From contig BSBK01006356.1 in NCBI GenBank assembly GCA_027943335.1, forward strand, positions 412,001 to 476,000: a stretch of 64,000 nucleotides of DNA, written 5' to 3'. Position numbers and translations under genes: made by a program. This stretch comes from Chamaecyparis obtusa (Eukaryota > Streptophyta > Pinopsida > Cupressales > Cupressaceae). This document shows positions 11,375-24,333 of this stretch, in pieces (the first letter of the stretch is position 1; every line of letters starts with the position of its first letter). The notes below the pieces were generated by a model. The model did not search any database and had not been told where the DNA came from. It worked only from the letters and a program-made list of their open reading frames with translations.

Positions 11375-13448
11375 GGTACTTGGTATTGATTTTATCTATA
11401 TGACTTAGGAGTTTAGTCCATATGTTCTTTCTCTCATCATCTACCTCTTGCAGTTTCCCTTGGAGAATCTTGAATGCTCTAGCCTTCATAAAAAATTTAT
11501 TTGCATATAGTTTTAAAGCTTTATCAATCTCAACAACAGAATAGTCAAATCTTACCAAAATGAGTGACCTTTCTCTCATCCTTTTCTCAGTTGTAAGTGC
11601 ATAATTCCATCTAGTAGAAACTTTATCATACAGTTCTTTGGGTATGCTGCTAGTGAACTCAACTGGAACTATTTTGAAGGTAATCACCATGCTTATTATT
11701 GCTTCCTCAAGCTTATCCTTCTCCTTGATACTCTGATGAGGATACCTTTTAAGTTTAGGAGTACCAAGCTTTCCAATAGTTTTTCTTTCTTTCTACTACC
11801 TCATCAATGGTCTGAGGTCCTTTATTCACTACAACTCGAAATTGTTCTTTGTCCTCCTCTTTTGAATCTTTATCATCCTTTGCTCTAATAATTTTTCTTC
11901 TCCATTTTGGTTCTAGGAGCTCGATGGTGGTCTTTTTTTTTCTCTTTTGATATGTATGAGTCGGTGTAGGCCTTGTTATCTTCGCAACACCTTTCTTCAA
12001 AGGCGGTGAACTAGCAGTTTCTGACCTAGTCCTAGTCCTGGTTGAAGTATCAACCCATTTACCTTTACCTTTTTCAGCCTTAGGTGGCTCTTCTTGTTCA
12101 TGTTCCTCGGAATCGGTGGCCTCTTCATCTATGTTCTCATTGACTAGTGTTTGTTCCTCGGTTTCTTCTTCAACCGATTTCGTAATGTCTTCATGTGTGA
12201 TACCAAATTATTTCTTAAGAGTTTTAACCATTTTCTCTTTTTTCCTGCCCATCTTTTCAATTACAAGTCCCATCTTGATTCTGGACTTATCTTCATCAAA
12301 GGTTCCAAACCTTTTAGCCTTCTTGTCCTTAGGCTCGGAAAGTAAAGCCGTTATTTCTTTTGTAGCTATATCAATATCAATCTCATAAACCATGGGCAGT
12401 AGCCAAGCTGTTCTTGGCTCTACCACTTTGATTAGGGTGGTGTTGGTATCCACCAAAAAACAAATATCATCTTTAAATTTCTCTACCAACTATGCTGGTA
12501 TCCTTGTTCTTTTCTCCATTCTTTCTTTGAACTTCCCAAAGTAATCTTCCATGAGAGGTTCAAAGTTATTTCCTAAGTTCTGAATAAATTCACTAATTTG
12601 AATAATAATTGGTCGGTTGATATCCCATTCTACACTACCGACTGATGGGAAAAAGTTATGAAAATAGAAGAATGTACATACCAATAATGAGCCAAATTTG
12701 CAAGTGTTTGACCTTGCTACTCTGATTGTTCTCATGTTTTCCTCTAACTGTCTCATCATCAGCTCCACTAGGTTGATTTGCAAACCCTTTTTCACAATCT
12801 TATAGGCAATGTCGACTGCTCCACATGCAACACTATTCGGTCTGCTTGATTGCTAAATCTTGTATGCAATAAAATATGCACAAAATCTCATTTTAGGGTC
12901 GCTAATAGTATTTATTCTTAGGCCTCTACCATCCCATTCTGCTCCGATTAATTTCTCAATCTCGGTTCTTGTCGGGTGCCTTAGGGCTTTAGCTTTGTCG
13001 TTCATTAGATACCCTGTTACTGCATGTATGACAACCTTTGTGATCTTCATTGGTTCATCTAGCCATAACTTTCCTTCATGTACACGGCTTAGTACAATGT
13101 GTATCCATTCAGTTTTGAATTCATTTGGGAAACGTAGGGCATTGCTTAACCCTTTTACCTCTAAGTGCTTGTGATCATCATTTAGCTTTCCATCAGTGAA
13201 AAGATCTTGATATGTAGATTGGAGCTCAAAGTCGCCGATTTCATTAATTTTGCAGTGGATGTATGACCTAACATCTTTCACGAGTAGAACGCTAGGCGGT
13301 ATTAAGGAAAATGCGCCCTTGTCGTCGAGTTGAGCTGCAACTTCCGAATGAAGTTTGTGATGGGGCTCAGTGCAGGTCGCGTTCTTGATCAAAATAACCT
13401 TCTTGCTCTTATCTTCCTTGCTTTTAATAGTTCATGATGATGAAGCCA
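11375..13448 (-). pseudogene. Second ORF of pol-less LTR family, 5' part (copy A)
   Basis: Reads leftward from a possible ATG at 13448. In-frame stops lie near 13434, 12853, 12490 and 12208, and a frameshift near 11750. Segments matching the intact-length homologue in copy C are LSRVHEGKLWLDE (front third), FKDDICFLVD then VVEPR and RFGTFDED (middle), and IPKELYDKV (rear). Function is unknown. The front third resembles the region I associate with plant transposon or envelope-like proteins (R/G-K-x-[IV]-x-[IL]-[ST] followed by a helix), which is only an analogy. The frame resumes on the far side of the copia insertion at 5478. Confidence 0.65.
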
Positions 13449-13450
13449 TC

Positions 13451-15810
13451 GTGATTACTAAATTAGGACTTTCAACAAACTGGATACAAAGAACTCGATT
13501 AGTTCCAAACTTACTTGATTTGGTCTTCAACTATTCGTAGTGTGCTTAGATCATCATTCTCAGTCACACACTAGCCCAGGACACACGAAATCATCTCGTA
13601 ATCCCTCACCAAATAATTATCGAGCAAGTTTGATCACGGGATCACGCAGACCGTTGATCTTTGTAGAACTTAATCCTCTAGGAAGGCGCTGACATAGAGT
13701 ATCCTTTGAGCACCTTTTAGGATGGAACAAAATATCTTCATTGAAATTCAACACATGTTGAAAGATTGACATATTAGTAATCCAACCTTTAACCAAAAGG
13801 AACACCGAACATAACATAAAATATCAATGTAAACCGTCGATCAATGAACATGTGACAGATGGAAAATCCCCACCATACCACAATTAGCTGGGTCCAAACT
13901 GTGGCATCATCATGGGATTGCAAGGCAAATGACAAAAAGACATATGGCCCACCACTTGAAAAGTTAAGGGTCCTGCCGAACATGAAAATTTAACCCATAA
14001 CTTAGTAAAACAGATAGGAAGAGTTACGCGAAACTTAGGAAAATCACAACTTGAGGCATGAAAAAATTAAAAGGTCGACACTTAATCTCTTTTGGCAATA
14101 GAGTTTAAAAAAATGGTTCCCCTTTTAACAACAACAATACCCTCAGCCTTATGAACCCAAAAAGGTAATGACAAATTAGAACAACCTAGGGTTTACTAAA
14201 AAAAAATCTATTGAACCAAAACCCTAAACCCTAAGAGAAGAACAACATGAAATAGCCAAATTCCACAAGGATAAATAAAATTTTGCCAAGCTCAAAATTT
14301 AGGCTCTATCGATAAGCGTAGAAACACTCTAAGAATGGAGGCCATAGAGTAGAAATGGTGGTCTATTAAAGCACACATGGGACAACTATTATACTATGTA
14401 GTTGGAAATGCCTTGGCATTCATGTTTCCAAAATATTGGTAATGGGAGTAGAAAACACACAAAATGGCTCTACTGAATCGACTTTGAGACTGTAGGAACA
14501 AATGGATTTGTTGAAAAGTTTTAGAAATTCAAGCCAAATGCACATTGGCAGGAGGGAAGACAAATGCAATAACCTTCTCATATCCTATGCGAGCCAGATT
14601 TGGTGATGCTCAATGATGCTGAAAGGGCACATTGATTGTTTTAAAGTGCTTCATCAATATATCATCTCATGGAATGATTTGTTGAAGGATATACACAATC
14701 AAATTTATGAAAGAGGTATTTTGGGGATCTCAATGCAGAATACTAGTAGCTAGAAGTGTTTGAACTGATATGTCTACAGATTATAGAATCCATCCAAGTC
14801 CCATAATCTCCATCTACAACCCTCATCGCCATCATTGGCAAAAGCTAAAACAGGGTAAGTTTATTTGCAAAGATTCCCTAAGTCACCTGATCCCTTGGGA
14901 GATAAAATTTGTAGGATTTGGAGTGATGGCTGCTAAAATGAGGCATTTCAAAATAGAATTTGTGCATTTTCCAACAATGGACATGGCATAGTATTTATTG
15001 ATGATAGGTTTTGGTTTTATTTTATTAAAATGTCTCAGGTAAATTCAACTGGCACATGTAAGATGGTAACCTATGAAATATGAAGTCACAAACATTGTAT
15101 CTGAAATATGAAAGCATGTACAAGGTATATAAAATGCCCCAAAAATGGATGCCATCTCATAGTATGTAGAGATGAATGAAGGGCGCAACACAAATTTGAT
15201 GCAAAGGTTTTAGAGACATTTAAACAACTTCTATTAGCAGGTTTAAGCTCAGATCAACAACCTTTTCCATCACCGCTTTTCCAAGTACAATGGTAGAGTT
15301 TGGAACAGAGGAATTCAAGGTGAAGATAGATTGTTTTTCCACATTCACCAGTGTCCACTAGATGTGAATAATTTAGATTTGTTTTAAGGGTTATAAAAAA
15401 TTTCAAGCATGCCTGCAAGTTGGGAATTTTTATCAGATATTATAGATGGAAATGCTTGGTTGAAGTGCTTGCAAAATGTGGAATCAACAAAAGGGCAAGC
15501 TAACTTGCTGCCTATGTATGAAATGTGAGCTAAGGAATAGGTAAGGATATTAATCAAAACATAAATGCTAGAGGGTGTTTGACAGTTGGGAATGTGTGTG
15601 TGAATTTTGTACCTAGCTGTAGACACAACACTTTAGTAAAACATTAGAGGTTAGCAAAAATCAAAATATACAAATAAGAACAATATAGCTAACCAGACGA
15701 TTTACTGTCTTTTAGTAGGTGCGAGTATGGTATTCTCATATTAGATCGAGATCAGTGACAATGCAACACCTAAACGAAGGATTTAAATGATGAAAGCAAT
15801 AAAATATGAA
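13451..15810. other. Unassigned intergenic sequence
   Basis: No coding frame, RNA gene or paired repeat that I can support. It contains short A-rich tracts and one CCCTAAACCCTAA stretch near 14222. A TGTAGACAC motif at 15618, typical of a gypsy LTR start, could mark a decayed LTR edge but has no partner here. Confidence 0.5.
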
Positions 15811-16847
15811 TGCAAATTAATCTATTTTTTTTAATTTTTGATGCAATAAGATGAGAAAAACTGATAATAAATTAATCTAAATAGATTGAAATGATATGCA
15901 AATTAAGCTAACAATGATATGAAATATGAAACTAGAATTAATTGAAAACAAGATTGATCTCACAAAACGCTGATTCGCAAGAAGCTTGATGATTCCTCTG
16001 ATGTCAATTCGCTAGAGTAAGTATGCAAATTTTGTGGATGATTTGTAAAGAGTTGAGCCTTAATTTTATAGAAATCCAAGGTTTGAGGGTGCATGGAAAA
16101 AGTCATAAATCACTCTTGATGAAGTCAGGTTGATTTTTGAGTTAACAAGAAATTAGAAATAAATAACTCATAAAATCATGCAAGAACAACTTTTTAACTC
16201 AAATCAGAAGTTTAGATCAACTTTGAACTCAAAATAGATGTTGAGTTTCGAAAACATAACAACTTGAATTGATTTTCTGATTTAAAGTTTAACTGCTCTT
16301 TGAATGTGCAAAAATAATTATGAATTAATTAAATAAATAAAGTGATTTATCTTCAACTTAACTGATTTTAAATTTAAAAATAACTGATTTGTGAGTTAAT
16401 CAATTATTTTAATCAAACTTTTATTCAAAACTATATTATTAAATATTGACAACTTGGATTTAATCAATTAAATAAATATTTAATCAATTATTCGTAGGAG
16501 ATTTGATTTATTGTCAAAATTAAATAATATAATTAGGAATAAATAGAATTAAATCTAATTAAATAATTAAGTGGCAGAAAAAAATTAATTAATTAAATAT
16601 TCAAAATATTCAATTAATCAAACTTTAGGATAAATAGGATTCATCGCCAAATAATAATTAAATTAAAGATAATTAGAATAAATAAGAATATTGTTAAGAA
16701 TATTCCCCGATGCAGAATTTATGATAAAATCAATTAGGATTTCGATAATGTGCAGATGTGCCTTAGGTTAGGACTTCGACGTCGATTTCGTTCAAATTGA
16801 AGATGTAGGAGGTTAATGAACCTATAGCCCATTTTTGGAGTATTATA
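15811..16847 (-). repeat. LTR copy, left
   Basis: Very AT-rich repeat carrying a tract of about 25 bp around 16577-16605 that is missing from the right copy. Its minus-strand start has lost the TG (TA). It is the 3' LTR if the element is read on the minus strand. Confidence 0.7.
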
Positions 16848-17274
16848 ATTCCTACTAGAAAATGTATTATTATGAGGTCTCATCAACCTCTTCTTCATTC
16901 TACACCTCTTTGTAACACCACCATCAATAAGTATGAGAGTGTTAGCCTTGTGGATATTGAGTCTACTACTTCATTCAACTTTAAATATCCCTTTGGCTAT
17001 AACTCTCCATTTAAATAGCCCTTTGCCTATGATGCACTTGACTCATCCTTGTATCCCAATAAACCTCCTAAAATTGTATCTTAATAAATTTGGCTATGTT
17101 CCTAAAATCATCTGCCCTCTCTAGAACATCCATTTTTGCTAATGCTTGGATAATGAAGTCTATTGGGAAGAAGTTATTATAACTTCTAATTTCTATACCC
17201 CCTAAAAATTCACATGACTATACTTCTTGAACACCAAAAAATTTGTTTGCGTATAACAATATCCTTCATATCTA
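16848..17274 (-). other. 427-bp interior between the LTR pair
   Basis: No protein domain recognised. On the plus strand one frame has scattered Phe/Tyr/Pro-rich codons with stops. The primer site expected beside the 5' LTR (minus strand, just below 17275) reads TAGATATGAAGG, which does not match the usual Met-tRNA site, and no convincing polypurine tract precedes the other LTR. Confidence 0.5.
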
Positions 17275-18301
17275 TGCAAATTAATCTATTTTTATTTATT
17301 TTTGATGCAATAAGATGAGAAAAACTGATAATAAATTAATCTAAATGGATTGAAATGATATGCAAATTAAGCTAACAATGATATGAAATATGAAACTAGA
17401 ATGAATTGAAAACAAGATTGATCTCACAAAATGTTGATTCGCAAGAAGCTTGATGATTCCTCTGATGTCAATTCGCCAGAGTAAGTATGCAAATTCTGTG
17501 GATGATTTGTAAAGAGCTGAGCCTTGATTTTATAGAAATCCAGGGCTTGAGGGTGCATGGAAAAAGTCATAAATCACTCTTGATGAACTCGGGTTGATTT
17601 TTGAGTTAACAAGAAATTAGAAATAGATAACTCATAAAATCATGCAAAATCATGCAAAAACAATTTTTTAACTCAAATCAGAAGTTTAGATCAACTTTGA
17701 ACTCAAAATAGTTGTTGAGTTTCAAAAAGATAACAACTTGAATTGATTTTCTGATTTAAAATTTAACTGCTCTTTGAATGTGCACAAATAATCATGAATT
17801 AATTAAATAAATAAAGTGATTTATCTTCAACTTAACTGATTTTAAACTTAAAAATAACTGATTTGTGGGTTAATCAATTATTTTAATCAAACTTTTATTC
17901 AAAACTATATTATTAAATATTGACAACTTGGATTTAATCAATTAAATAAATATTTAATCAATTATTCGTAAGAGATTTGATTTATTGCCAAATTAAATAA
18001 TATAATTAGGAATAAATACAATTAAATCTAATTAAATAATTAAGTGGCAAATATTCAGAATATTCAATTAATCAAACTTTAGGATAAATAGGATTCATCG
18101 CCAAATAATAATTAAATTAAAGATAATTAGAATAAATAGGAATATTGCTAAGAATATTCTTCGATGCAGAATTTATAATAGAATCAATTAGGATTTCGAT
18201 AATGTGCAGATGTGTCTTAGGTTAGGACTTCGATGTCGATTTCATTCGAATTGAAGATGTAAGAGGTTAATGAACCTATAGCCCATTTTTGGGGTATTAC
18301 A
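17275..18301 (-). repeat. LTR copy, right
   Basis: Keeps canonical TG...CA ends on the minus strand (TGTAATACCCC to TTTGCA). It aligns over its whole length to 15811-16847. Confidence 0.7.
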
Positions 18302-20638
18302 GGGAATGCCCACTTAGTCATTATATCCAAAATATGGAGGCAACACAAAATGAGTTTGTGAGCCATTTTTTCAAAATCCTTCAATGAATAGTGGTCTTAA
18401 CAGTGATATGGTTGTAGGGAAAACACAATTGGGTGTAATGCCATGTGCTGCAATACTTAGCTAGTATACTAGTTGCCTGTGCATATTTTGAGAAGCAATG
18501 TATAGATGCAAAACATAAATTTATTGAAAAATATCTGAATTTCTCTAAAAATTATGTGGGTAGGTATAATTGATGGAGAGAGAAGAGTTTGTTAGAGATT
18601 GTAGTGATGAAGGCTCTGTAGAATATATATACACAGGCAAAGGCGTGGGAAATGTCTATTAGAGAATTTCAAAATGATGCAAAGTGAAGAACTTACAAAA
18701 TGAAGATTATAATGGGGTGAAAAATTTGTTTAAAATATATTTACCCAAATGATGACATTTTACACAATGAGAAAAGTCATGAGATAATAATCTTTCAAAA
18801 TATATAATAGTGCAAACAAATAATTCTTTCGATTTTAATAGGGGGAGAAAAATAGGTGAGATTTTAAAATGGCAAAATGTAGTTGTGATGTCTTGTCTCC
18901 CAGATAAGAAGTCTTCACAAAGAAAGGATAAATATACTTGCAAAATCATTGACAAAGAAAGCATATTGTAATTTCTGGGTTTCCATCTAGATGCATGAGT
19001 ATAATCCAGGAAGAATGGAAAAGGTTTGAGAAAATGATCAACTTCAGAAAATGAGATATTGAGGTCAGATATTTTCACTAAGGTGAAAATAACTTGAGAA
19101 ATATGTAGATGCAAACAGTATTGGAAAGTAGATTGGATTAGAATATTTATGTGTGAATGTTTTCACATATTGGTTAAAAGGTAAAAAATGGGCATTATGT
19201 TTAGTGGCACGACGTTTGGGGGCATTGGAGATATTTCAAGCAAAGAAAATATATTTTCGTGTTAAGGGTAATATCAGAGGGAATTTTTATGCCGAGAAAT
19301 GTAATTCTACAATAGCATCAAACCCCCTTATAGGAGGTCATTCAAAAAATGGTGTAAGAAAAAAAAAACCTTCCACATTCCACTGCGAGCGATCCACATT
19401 TTCAGCATTGTCATGAATACAAACCACCTACTGAGATGTTCATTATTGGTAATATTATCCTTGAGCAGTTACAAAAGTCATCACCATTATTGGTAGATGT
19501 TGTAACATGTGGAAGTTGCAGTAAACAAGCTGGAAATGCATGTTAATGGAAAAGAAGGTAGTTGAAACGAACGGCACCTCTACCTTTTGGTCGCGTGTTT
19601 CTTCTAAAGCGAGGAGATTTATTTTTCTAGCCCGTGTCTAGAAGGATTTAAATTAGTGTAGCAATCAAACAATTTTGTCAGCAATTGACATCTCTGCATT
19701 TCAGACAATTTCTTATGTGTGTATTAGAAGTCAATTTCTTAAACAAAATTCCAAGTATGAAATATCAGATTATAAGAATGAAAGTGGGTTTTATATTCTG
19801 ATACACACAAAGCATTTTAGACAAAATTCCAAGTATGAAATATCAAATTATAAGAATGAAAGTGGGTTTTATATTCTGATACACACAAAGCATTTTAGAT
19901 TCTCAGTTTCTTGGTTTAGATATACTGATATGAGATTTAGATAGATATTAGACACATAACAGTTTATCTACATTTATTTATATTCATGCAAAAAAACATG
20001 GGATCAGTTATAGTTAGGGTTAAAATTTTATCTTATTAATATATAACCATTTGCAAGACATGTGATGCAACATGAAAGAAGTACATATTTCCTCTTCCAC
20101 TCTTCCACTTCTGCAATTTTAATACAAAACAAAGAGAATTTTTTTGCATTAAAACATAAGGATTATAGGGAAAGTGAGATAGTCTCAAAAGATCAAGCTG
20201 TGAGATAAGTTCAATCTAGGAATATGATTCTATTTTAGATATTGTCATAAAGATTAAAAAAAAAGATGAGAAATTCCAAGAATTAAGGGATCAATTTAGG
20301 AAAATCTTATAAGGAAAATCTTATAAGCAAAATTGATTGTTTCTTTTTATCAATTTTTTTAAAAAAAAGTTTAACAAAATTTTTATTTTAAAATATCTAT
20401 TTATTATCTTTACATTCAATTATCAATTTTATGATGTTTCTATTATTTAATTATTTAAAAAAATAAAGAGAATATTAAAATTATCTTTACATATTTATAA
20501 ATATAAAGATAGAAATAAAATTATTATTTTAAATAATTCTACCAAAGATTTTTTTTGAAAAATAAAAATAAAAATTATATAAAAAGATAATTAATGATCT
20601 AAAAAGATATATAATAACAATATAGTAAAAGAGTAATT
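18302..20638. other. Unassigned sequence with one local duplication
   Basis: AT-rich intergenic DNA without recognisable coding frames. The only structure seen is the 78-bp tandem duplication at 19742-19897. Confidence 0.5.
19742..19897. repeat. Two-copy tandem duplication, 78-bp unit
   Basis: Units 19742-19819 and 19820-19897 differ at about one base (CAGATT versus CAAATT). The near identity shows a recent local duplication. An open frame spans both copies because 78 is divisible by three; I do not regard it as a gene. Confidence 0.9.
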
Positions 20639-20904
20639 AGAAACATCTTATTTTTCTAATTAAGAATAAAGATGTTTCTATATTGACTTTATACTTCTCT
20701 ATTTAGATGTTTCTACATTCTTTTCCATACTCTTCTAATTAGAAAAATCTTTATTCTCAATTAGGAAAGATAAATATTGGAAAAATATAAAAAATAATAT
20801 AGAAACATTTTTCTTTTCTAATTGAGATTAAAAATATTTCTAAAGTAATGACAAACATCTTACTTTTCAATCAAAATATGTAAACTAACAAGTAAGATGT
20901 TTCT
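20639..20904. repeat. MITE-like inverted-repeat element
   Basis: AGAAACATCTTA at 20639-20650 is matched by its reverse complement at 20893-20904, and the same ATGTTTCT/AGAAACAT words recur between them with CTAATTAGAAAA tracts. Size (266 bp), AT content and lack of coding suit a MITE. No unambiguous TSD is seen, so the exact ends are uncertain. Confidence 0.45.
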
Positions 20905-21379
20905 AGATTTTTTAATTGCATAATATTTGTAAAATTTAAAAGTACTTCAATAAATTAAAATTATGTGAAAAAAAAATTTCATATTTATAATAATAATAAA
21001 ATTATTATTTGTAAATATTTATTTTTAAATAAAAAAATATTATTTTGAAATTTTTTATAGAAGGTTTCTTACTTTCTATTATTAATAATCTTTTACAAGT
21101 TCTTTCAAAGTGAGCTAAAACATAGAAAGGGGAAAATCTATCTATATCATTGAGGAACAATAATTTTTCTAGAGAAATAATTAAATGCCAAGGTTTGGCA
21201 TGTGATTAAGGATGGTGAAATTTCTTAATTATTCTCAATATACATTAATTCTTAATCTATTATATAATTATTTTAAAAAATTTAAAATTTAATTATATGA
21301 TAATTTTTTGAATTAATTCTTTAGAGCACAACATAGCTATAAGGAAGATAGAAAATAAGACTAAGAAAACTCTTGTAAT
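20905..21379. other. AT-rich spacer
   Basis: Homopolymer-rich A/T sequence with no gene or repeat structure that I can define. Confidence 0.5.
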
Positions 21380-23340
21380 ATTACCCTAAACTAAATTGAC
21401 CCAAGTAAATTGAGACTTAACTCCAATGCTAAACCAAATTGAACCCTAACCCTAATCCTAATTAAATATTAAGCCAAATAAAACTTTAGACCTAAAATTT
21501 TAGTTTATGGAGAAACCTATTAAAGAAATAAGAACAACAAACCTTAAAAACCAAATTAAACATTAAAGTCGATTGATCCCTAACCTTAACTCTATATCTT
21601 ATTGCGCATTGAGGCAAGAAGAACCCTAACCTTTAAAATCAATCAAATTCAACCTAAAAAATGTAACCCTAATTAGTTCTTATCAAGTGGCATATTTTAT
21701 TCCCTCATTACATATGTTTAAACTAATATAATCTAATCAATCGTGGATCTTAAAGAAAATTAAACATCAAAACTAACAAACAAAATTGAACCCTAACACT
21801 AAACCCAAATCTACATTTTACCCTTACACTTAAAAACCTTAGCATAAGTTATATCCTAACTATAAACCTAATTGAATATTAAATTAAATTGTAACCCTAA
21901 ATCTTAAAGTCGTCATCTTCAAACTTATCTATTCTAATGTTTAGAATATTTGGCTTTCCAATAACCACTCACATGTTGGATGAATGTTTAGTTGTCATCT
22001 TAGTGATCTATCTTAATAAATTATAATTTAACCCTCACATTAAGCTTTATTTAACCATAAACAAAAAAAATGAACCCTAACCCTAACCACAATTGAGCTT
22101 TCATAGGCTTCCAAAATTTACCCCAATCTAAGATTAAAAAACTAGGACCACTTGATTAATTAAACCTTAAACCTAACCCTAACTATTACACTCAACTAAA
22201 TTGAACTATATAACCCTAATTCTTAACCTAGCTAAACACTAAATTATATAAAATCCAAACAAGATGACCCTTGAAATCTCACCCTCAACTTAACCCTAAT
22301 TATAATATAATTAAATTGTAATCCTAATTCTAGCCATAATTAAACTCTAATTCTAACGCTACTATTAATAAACCCTATCCATAATCAAACCCTTACCGCA
22401 ATCAATCTCTAACTATAATTAACTTTAACCCTAATTATAACTATAATTAAAATCCTAACCCTAATCCTAAGGGTAAACACAATTCTAATTCTAATCATAA
22501 TCATACCTCTAACCTAAATCCTTTAACACTAATAATAATTCAAAGCCTTCCCTTAACCATCCCCTAAACCCTAACTATGATGTATTCGCTAAACTCTAAC
22601 CATATCCTAATCCAAACCACAACCCTGAACCCTAATAATAATCCTAAATCTAACCCTAAACCCTAACCAAACCCTAATTCAAACTCTAACCCTAAGTGTA
22701 CTTATAACCTAAACCCTAATTATAATGATAATTCTAATCCTTGCACTAATCATACCCCAAACCTTGACCCGAACAATGATGTATAACCTAGAACCCTAAT
22801 TGTAATCCCAAACCCAAACCTAAACCTAAACCCTAACCTTGTGTATAACCTAAATACTCACTCTAGCCTTAAACATGATGTAAATCCTAATTTTAACCAT
22901 AATCCTAACCCTAACGATAATTCTAGCTTGAAACCTATTTATAAGACAAACCTTAATCCTAACCATTATAAAAACATAATCCTAACCATAATCTAAAACT
23001 TAACCCAGAACTTAACCCTAACCCTAATCCTAACCTCTATCTTAAACATGATGTCAACCCTATCCCCAACAAAAACCTTAACCGTAATCCTAAACCCTAG
23101 CCCTAACAATAATCCTAACTCCAATTCTAAACATTAACTGTAATAATAATACTAACCTTAATCATAAGTTCTAACCATAATCCTAACTCTAACCCTAATC
23201 CTAAGTCTATCTATAATTTTTACCCTAATCCTAATCGTACTTAAAACCTCCAAATGATAATTCTAACCCTAACAATGACATATACCGAAGAACCCTAACC
23301 ATACATTCCAAAATATAATGTTAAATGGGCTATTTCTAAG
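21380..23340. repeat. Degenerate CCCTAA/CCCTAAA-like tract
   Basis: Nearly 2 kb in which CCCTAA, TCCTAA, CCCTAAT and CCCTAAA words recur every 6-20 bases on the plus strand, mixed with AT-rich variants such as CCATAAT. Strand polarity is constant. The words resemble plant telomere repeat (CCCTAAA) but the tract is too diverged for a functional telomere. It is best read as an old interstitial telomere-like or satellite array. The same kind of tract resumes after the DNA transposon (30446-31000), suggesting the transposon landed inside it. Confidence 0.75.
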
Positions 23341-23460
23341 CATACCCTAAACACTCACTTTATCCCTAGCCATGATGTAAACCTTGATTATATTAAATTC
23401 TATTTAATAAATATAATTATATATTAAGTTATTCAATATCTTACGTGTGTCGCAAAGTCT

Positions 23461-23497
23461 GGGTGGTCCCACAATAGTGAGTCCCACTTTTTGGCCA
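23461..23497 (+). repeat. Left terminal inverted repeat of the TIR transposon
   Basis: Starts GGGTGGTCCCACAATAGTG and runs to a TCCCACTTTTT block. It pairs imperfectly with 30300-30336 and matches both ends of the short element at 35703 and 36696, so it is a conserved family terminus rather than chance. Confidence 0.75.
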
Positions 23498-24265
23498 ACT
23501 TTGACACAGAGTTCAACATTTTGAGAAAAAACTTCACTTTCAAACATCTGTTGCTGCAAAACTATTAGGAATTTGAAGATGATGTAAACTAGACTCTTTT
23601 AGAATTTTCTTTCTAGTTTCTAAATATATATTTTTTTTTTATAAAAAAAATTCATTTAAATTCATTTTTCCTTCTTCTAAAAGTGGTTTGCGTGAAAAAA
23701 CTATGTTTTAAGGAGTTACAGTCACTTGGATCAGCATAACTTTTTTTAAAAATATGATAACGATGCAATTCTTTCGAGATTATATTATTAACTTCAATAT
23801 CTAAAGGATGCAATTGGTTTTATTCATTTTGGATCAATATTTCATAGTTTATTAAGCTTTAAAGTGACAGTAACTGTAATTTAGACATAAGGTCATTTGG
23901 ATCACTCTAATTTGATCTGCGTATATCAAAATTTATTTTTTCTTTTTTTCATAAAAAGGTAACACAAATACGCTTTTCCTACATATTTTTTATAAAAAAA
24001 TTTATCATTTACTATTTTCCCGAAGTCTTGAAGAGACAGGTTGTTGAATGACTAAACAACCTATGTTTAGTTAAAGTAATATTTAAAAGTGATAATGAAC
24101 TCAATATGTATGAACATTAGATTCATTAGAAAGCTTGTTCCGAATAGCATCGTTTGACATCATCTGTTTGAAAAAATCATCTTGTTTAGTCCTTGTTTCA
24201 AGCCCCAGGAGACCATTTTTCTACAGTTTAGTTATTTTCTGAGGGCAAAATCTCAGTTTTGGGGT

Positions 24266-24333
24266 CTTCGTGCGAAGACCCTCTTCGCACGAAGACACTT
24301 GAGGGGCTTTGTGCGAAGATGCTTCACACAAAG
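24266..24333. promoter_or_regulatory. Subterminal palindrome cluster, left
   Basis: Four copies of a 12-bp imperfect palindrome: CTTCGTGCGAAG (24266-24277), CTTCGCACGAAG (24283-24294), CTTTGTGCGAAG (24307-24318), CTTCACACAAAG (24322-24333). Looser copies follow to 24420. The same motif clusters near the right end. Subterminal clusters of this kind are transposase-binding sites in several TIR superfamilies; that role is inferred here. Confidence 0.6.

Larger units (their letters stand above)
4365..13450 (-). mobile_element. Copy A of pol-less LTR family, split by copia
   Basis: Minus-strand remnant in two parts, 13450-11375 and 5478-4365, that become contiguous when the copia element at 5479-11374 is removed. 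Only the large second reading frame is recognisable. It follows the order of copy C (59155-62116): WLDEPMKITKVVIHAVTG near the front, then an EICFLVD-like region, a basic linker, a coiled-coil region and an acidic tail. No LTR, Gag or primer site is seen to the right of 13450, so the 5' half has been lost or has diverged. It is more diverged from B and C than they are from each other, suggesting an older or different subfamily. Confidence 0.7.
15811..18301 (-). mobile_element. LTR pair with very short interior (TRIM/LARD-like)
   Basis: Two direct repeats, 17275-18301 (1027 bp) and 15811-16847 (1037 bp), are about 95 percent alike by eye. Read on the minus strand each starts TGTAATACCCC (mutated to TATAATACTCC in the left copy) and ends TTTGCA, so they fit TG...CA LTRs. 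A minus-strand TATAAAA follows in mid-repeat (rc of 16066-16072 and 17529-17535), supporting minus orientation. The interior is only 427 bp and non-coding. The flanks (ATGAA left, GGGAA right) do not form a clear TSD, so an ectopic origin or an old tandem duplication is also possible. Confidence 0.65.

Noticed and set aside
17221..17274. Primer binding site for the short LTR pair
   Set aside because: TAGATATGAAGG does not match Met or other common plant tRNA ends well enough.
19675..19944. 89-codon frame with a 26-residue repeat
   Set aside because: Produced by a 78-bp tandem duplication in non-coding DNA; no other coding signs.
21380..23340. Functional telomere
   Set aside because: Words too degenerate and interspersed, and the tract is flanked on both sides by kilobases of other DNA.
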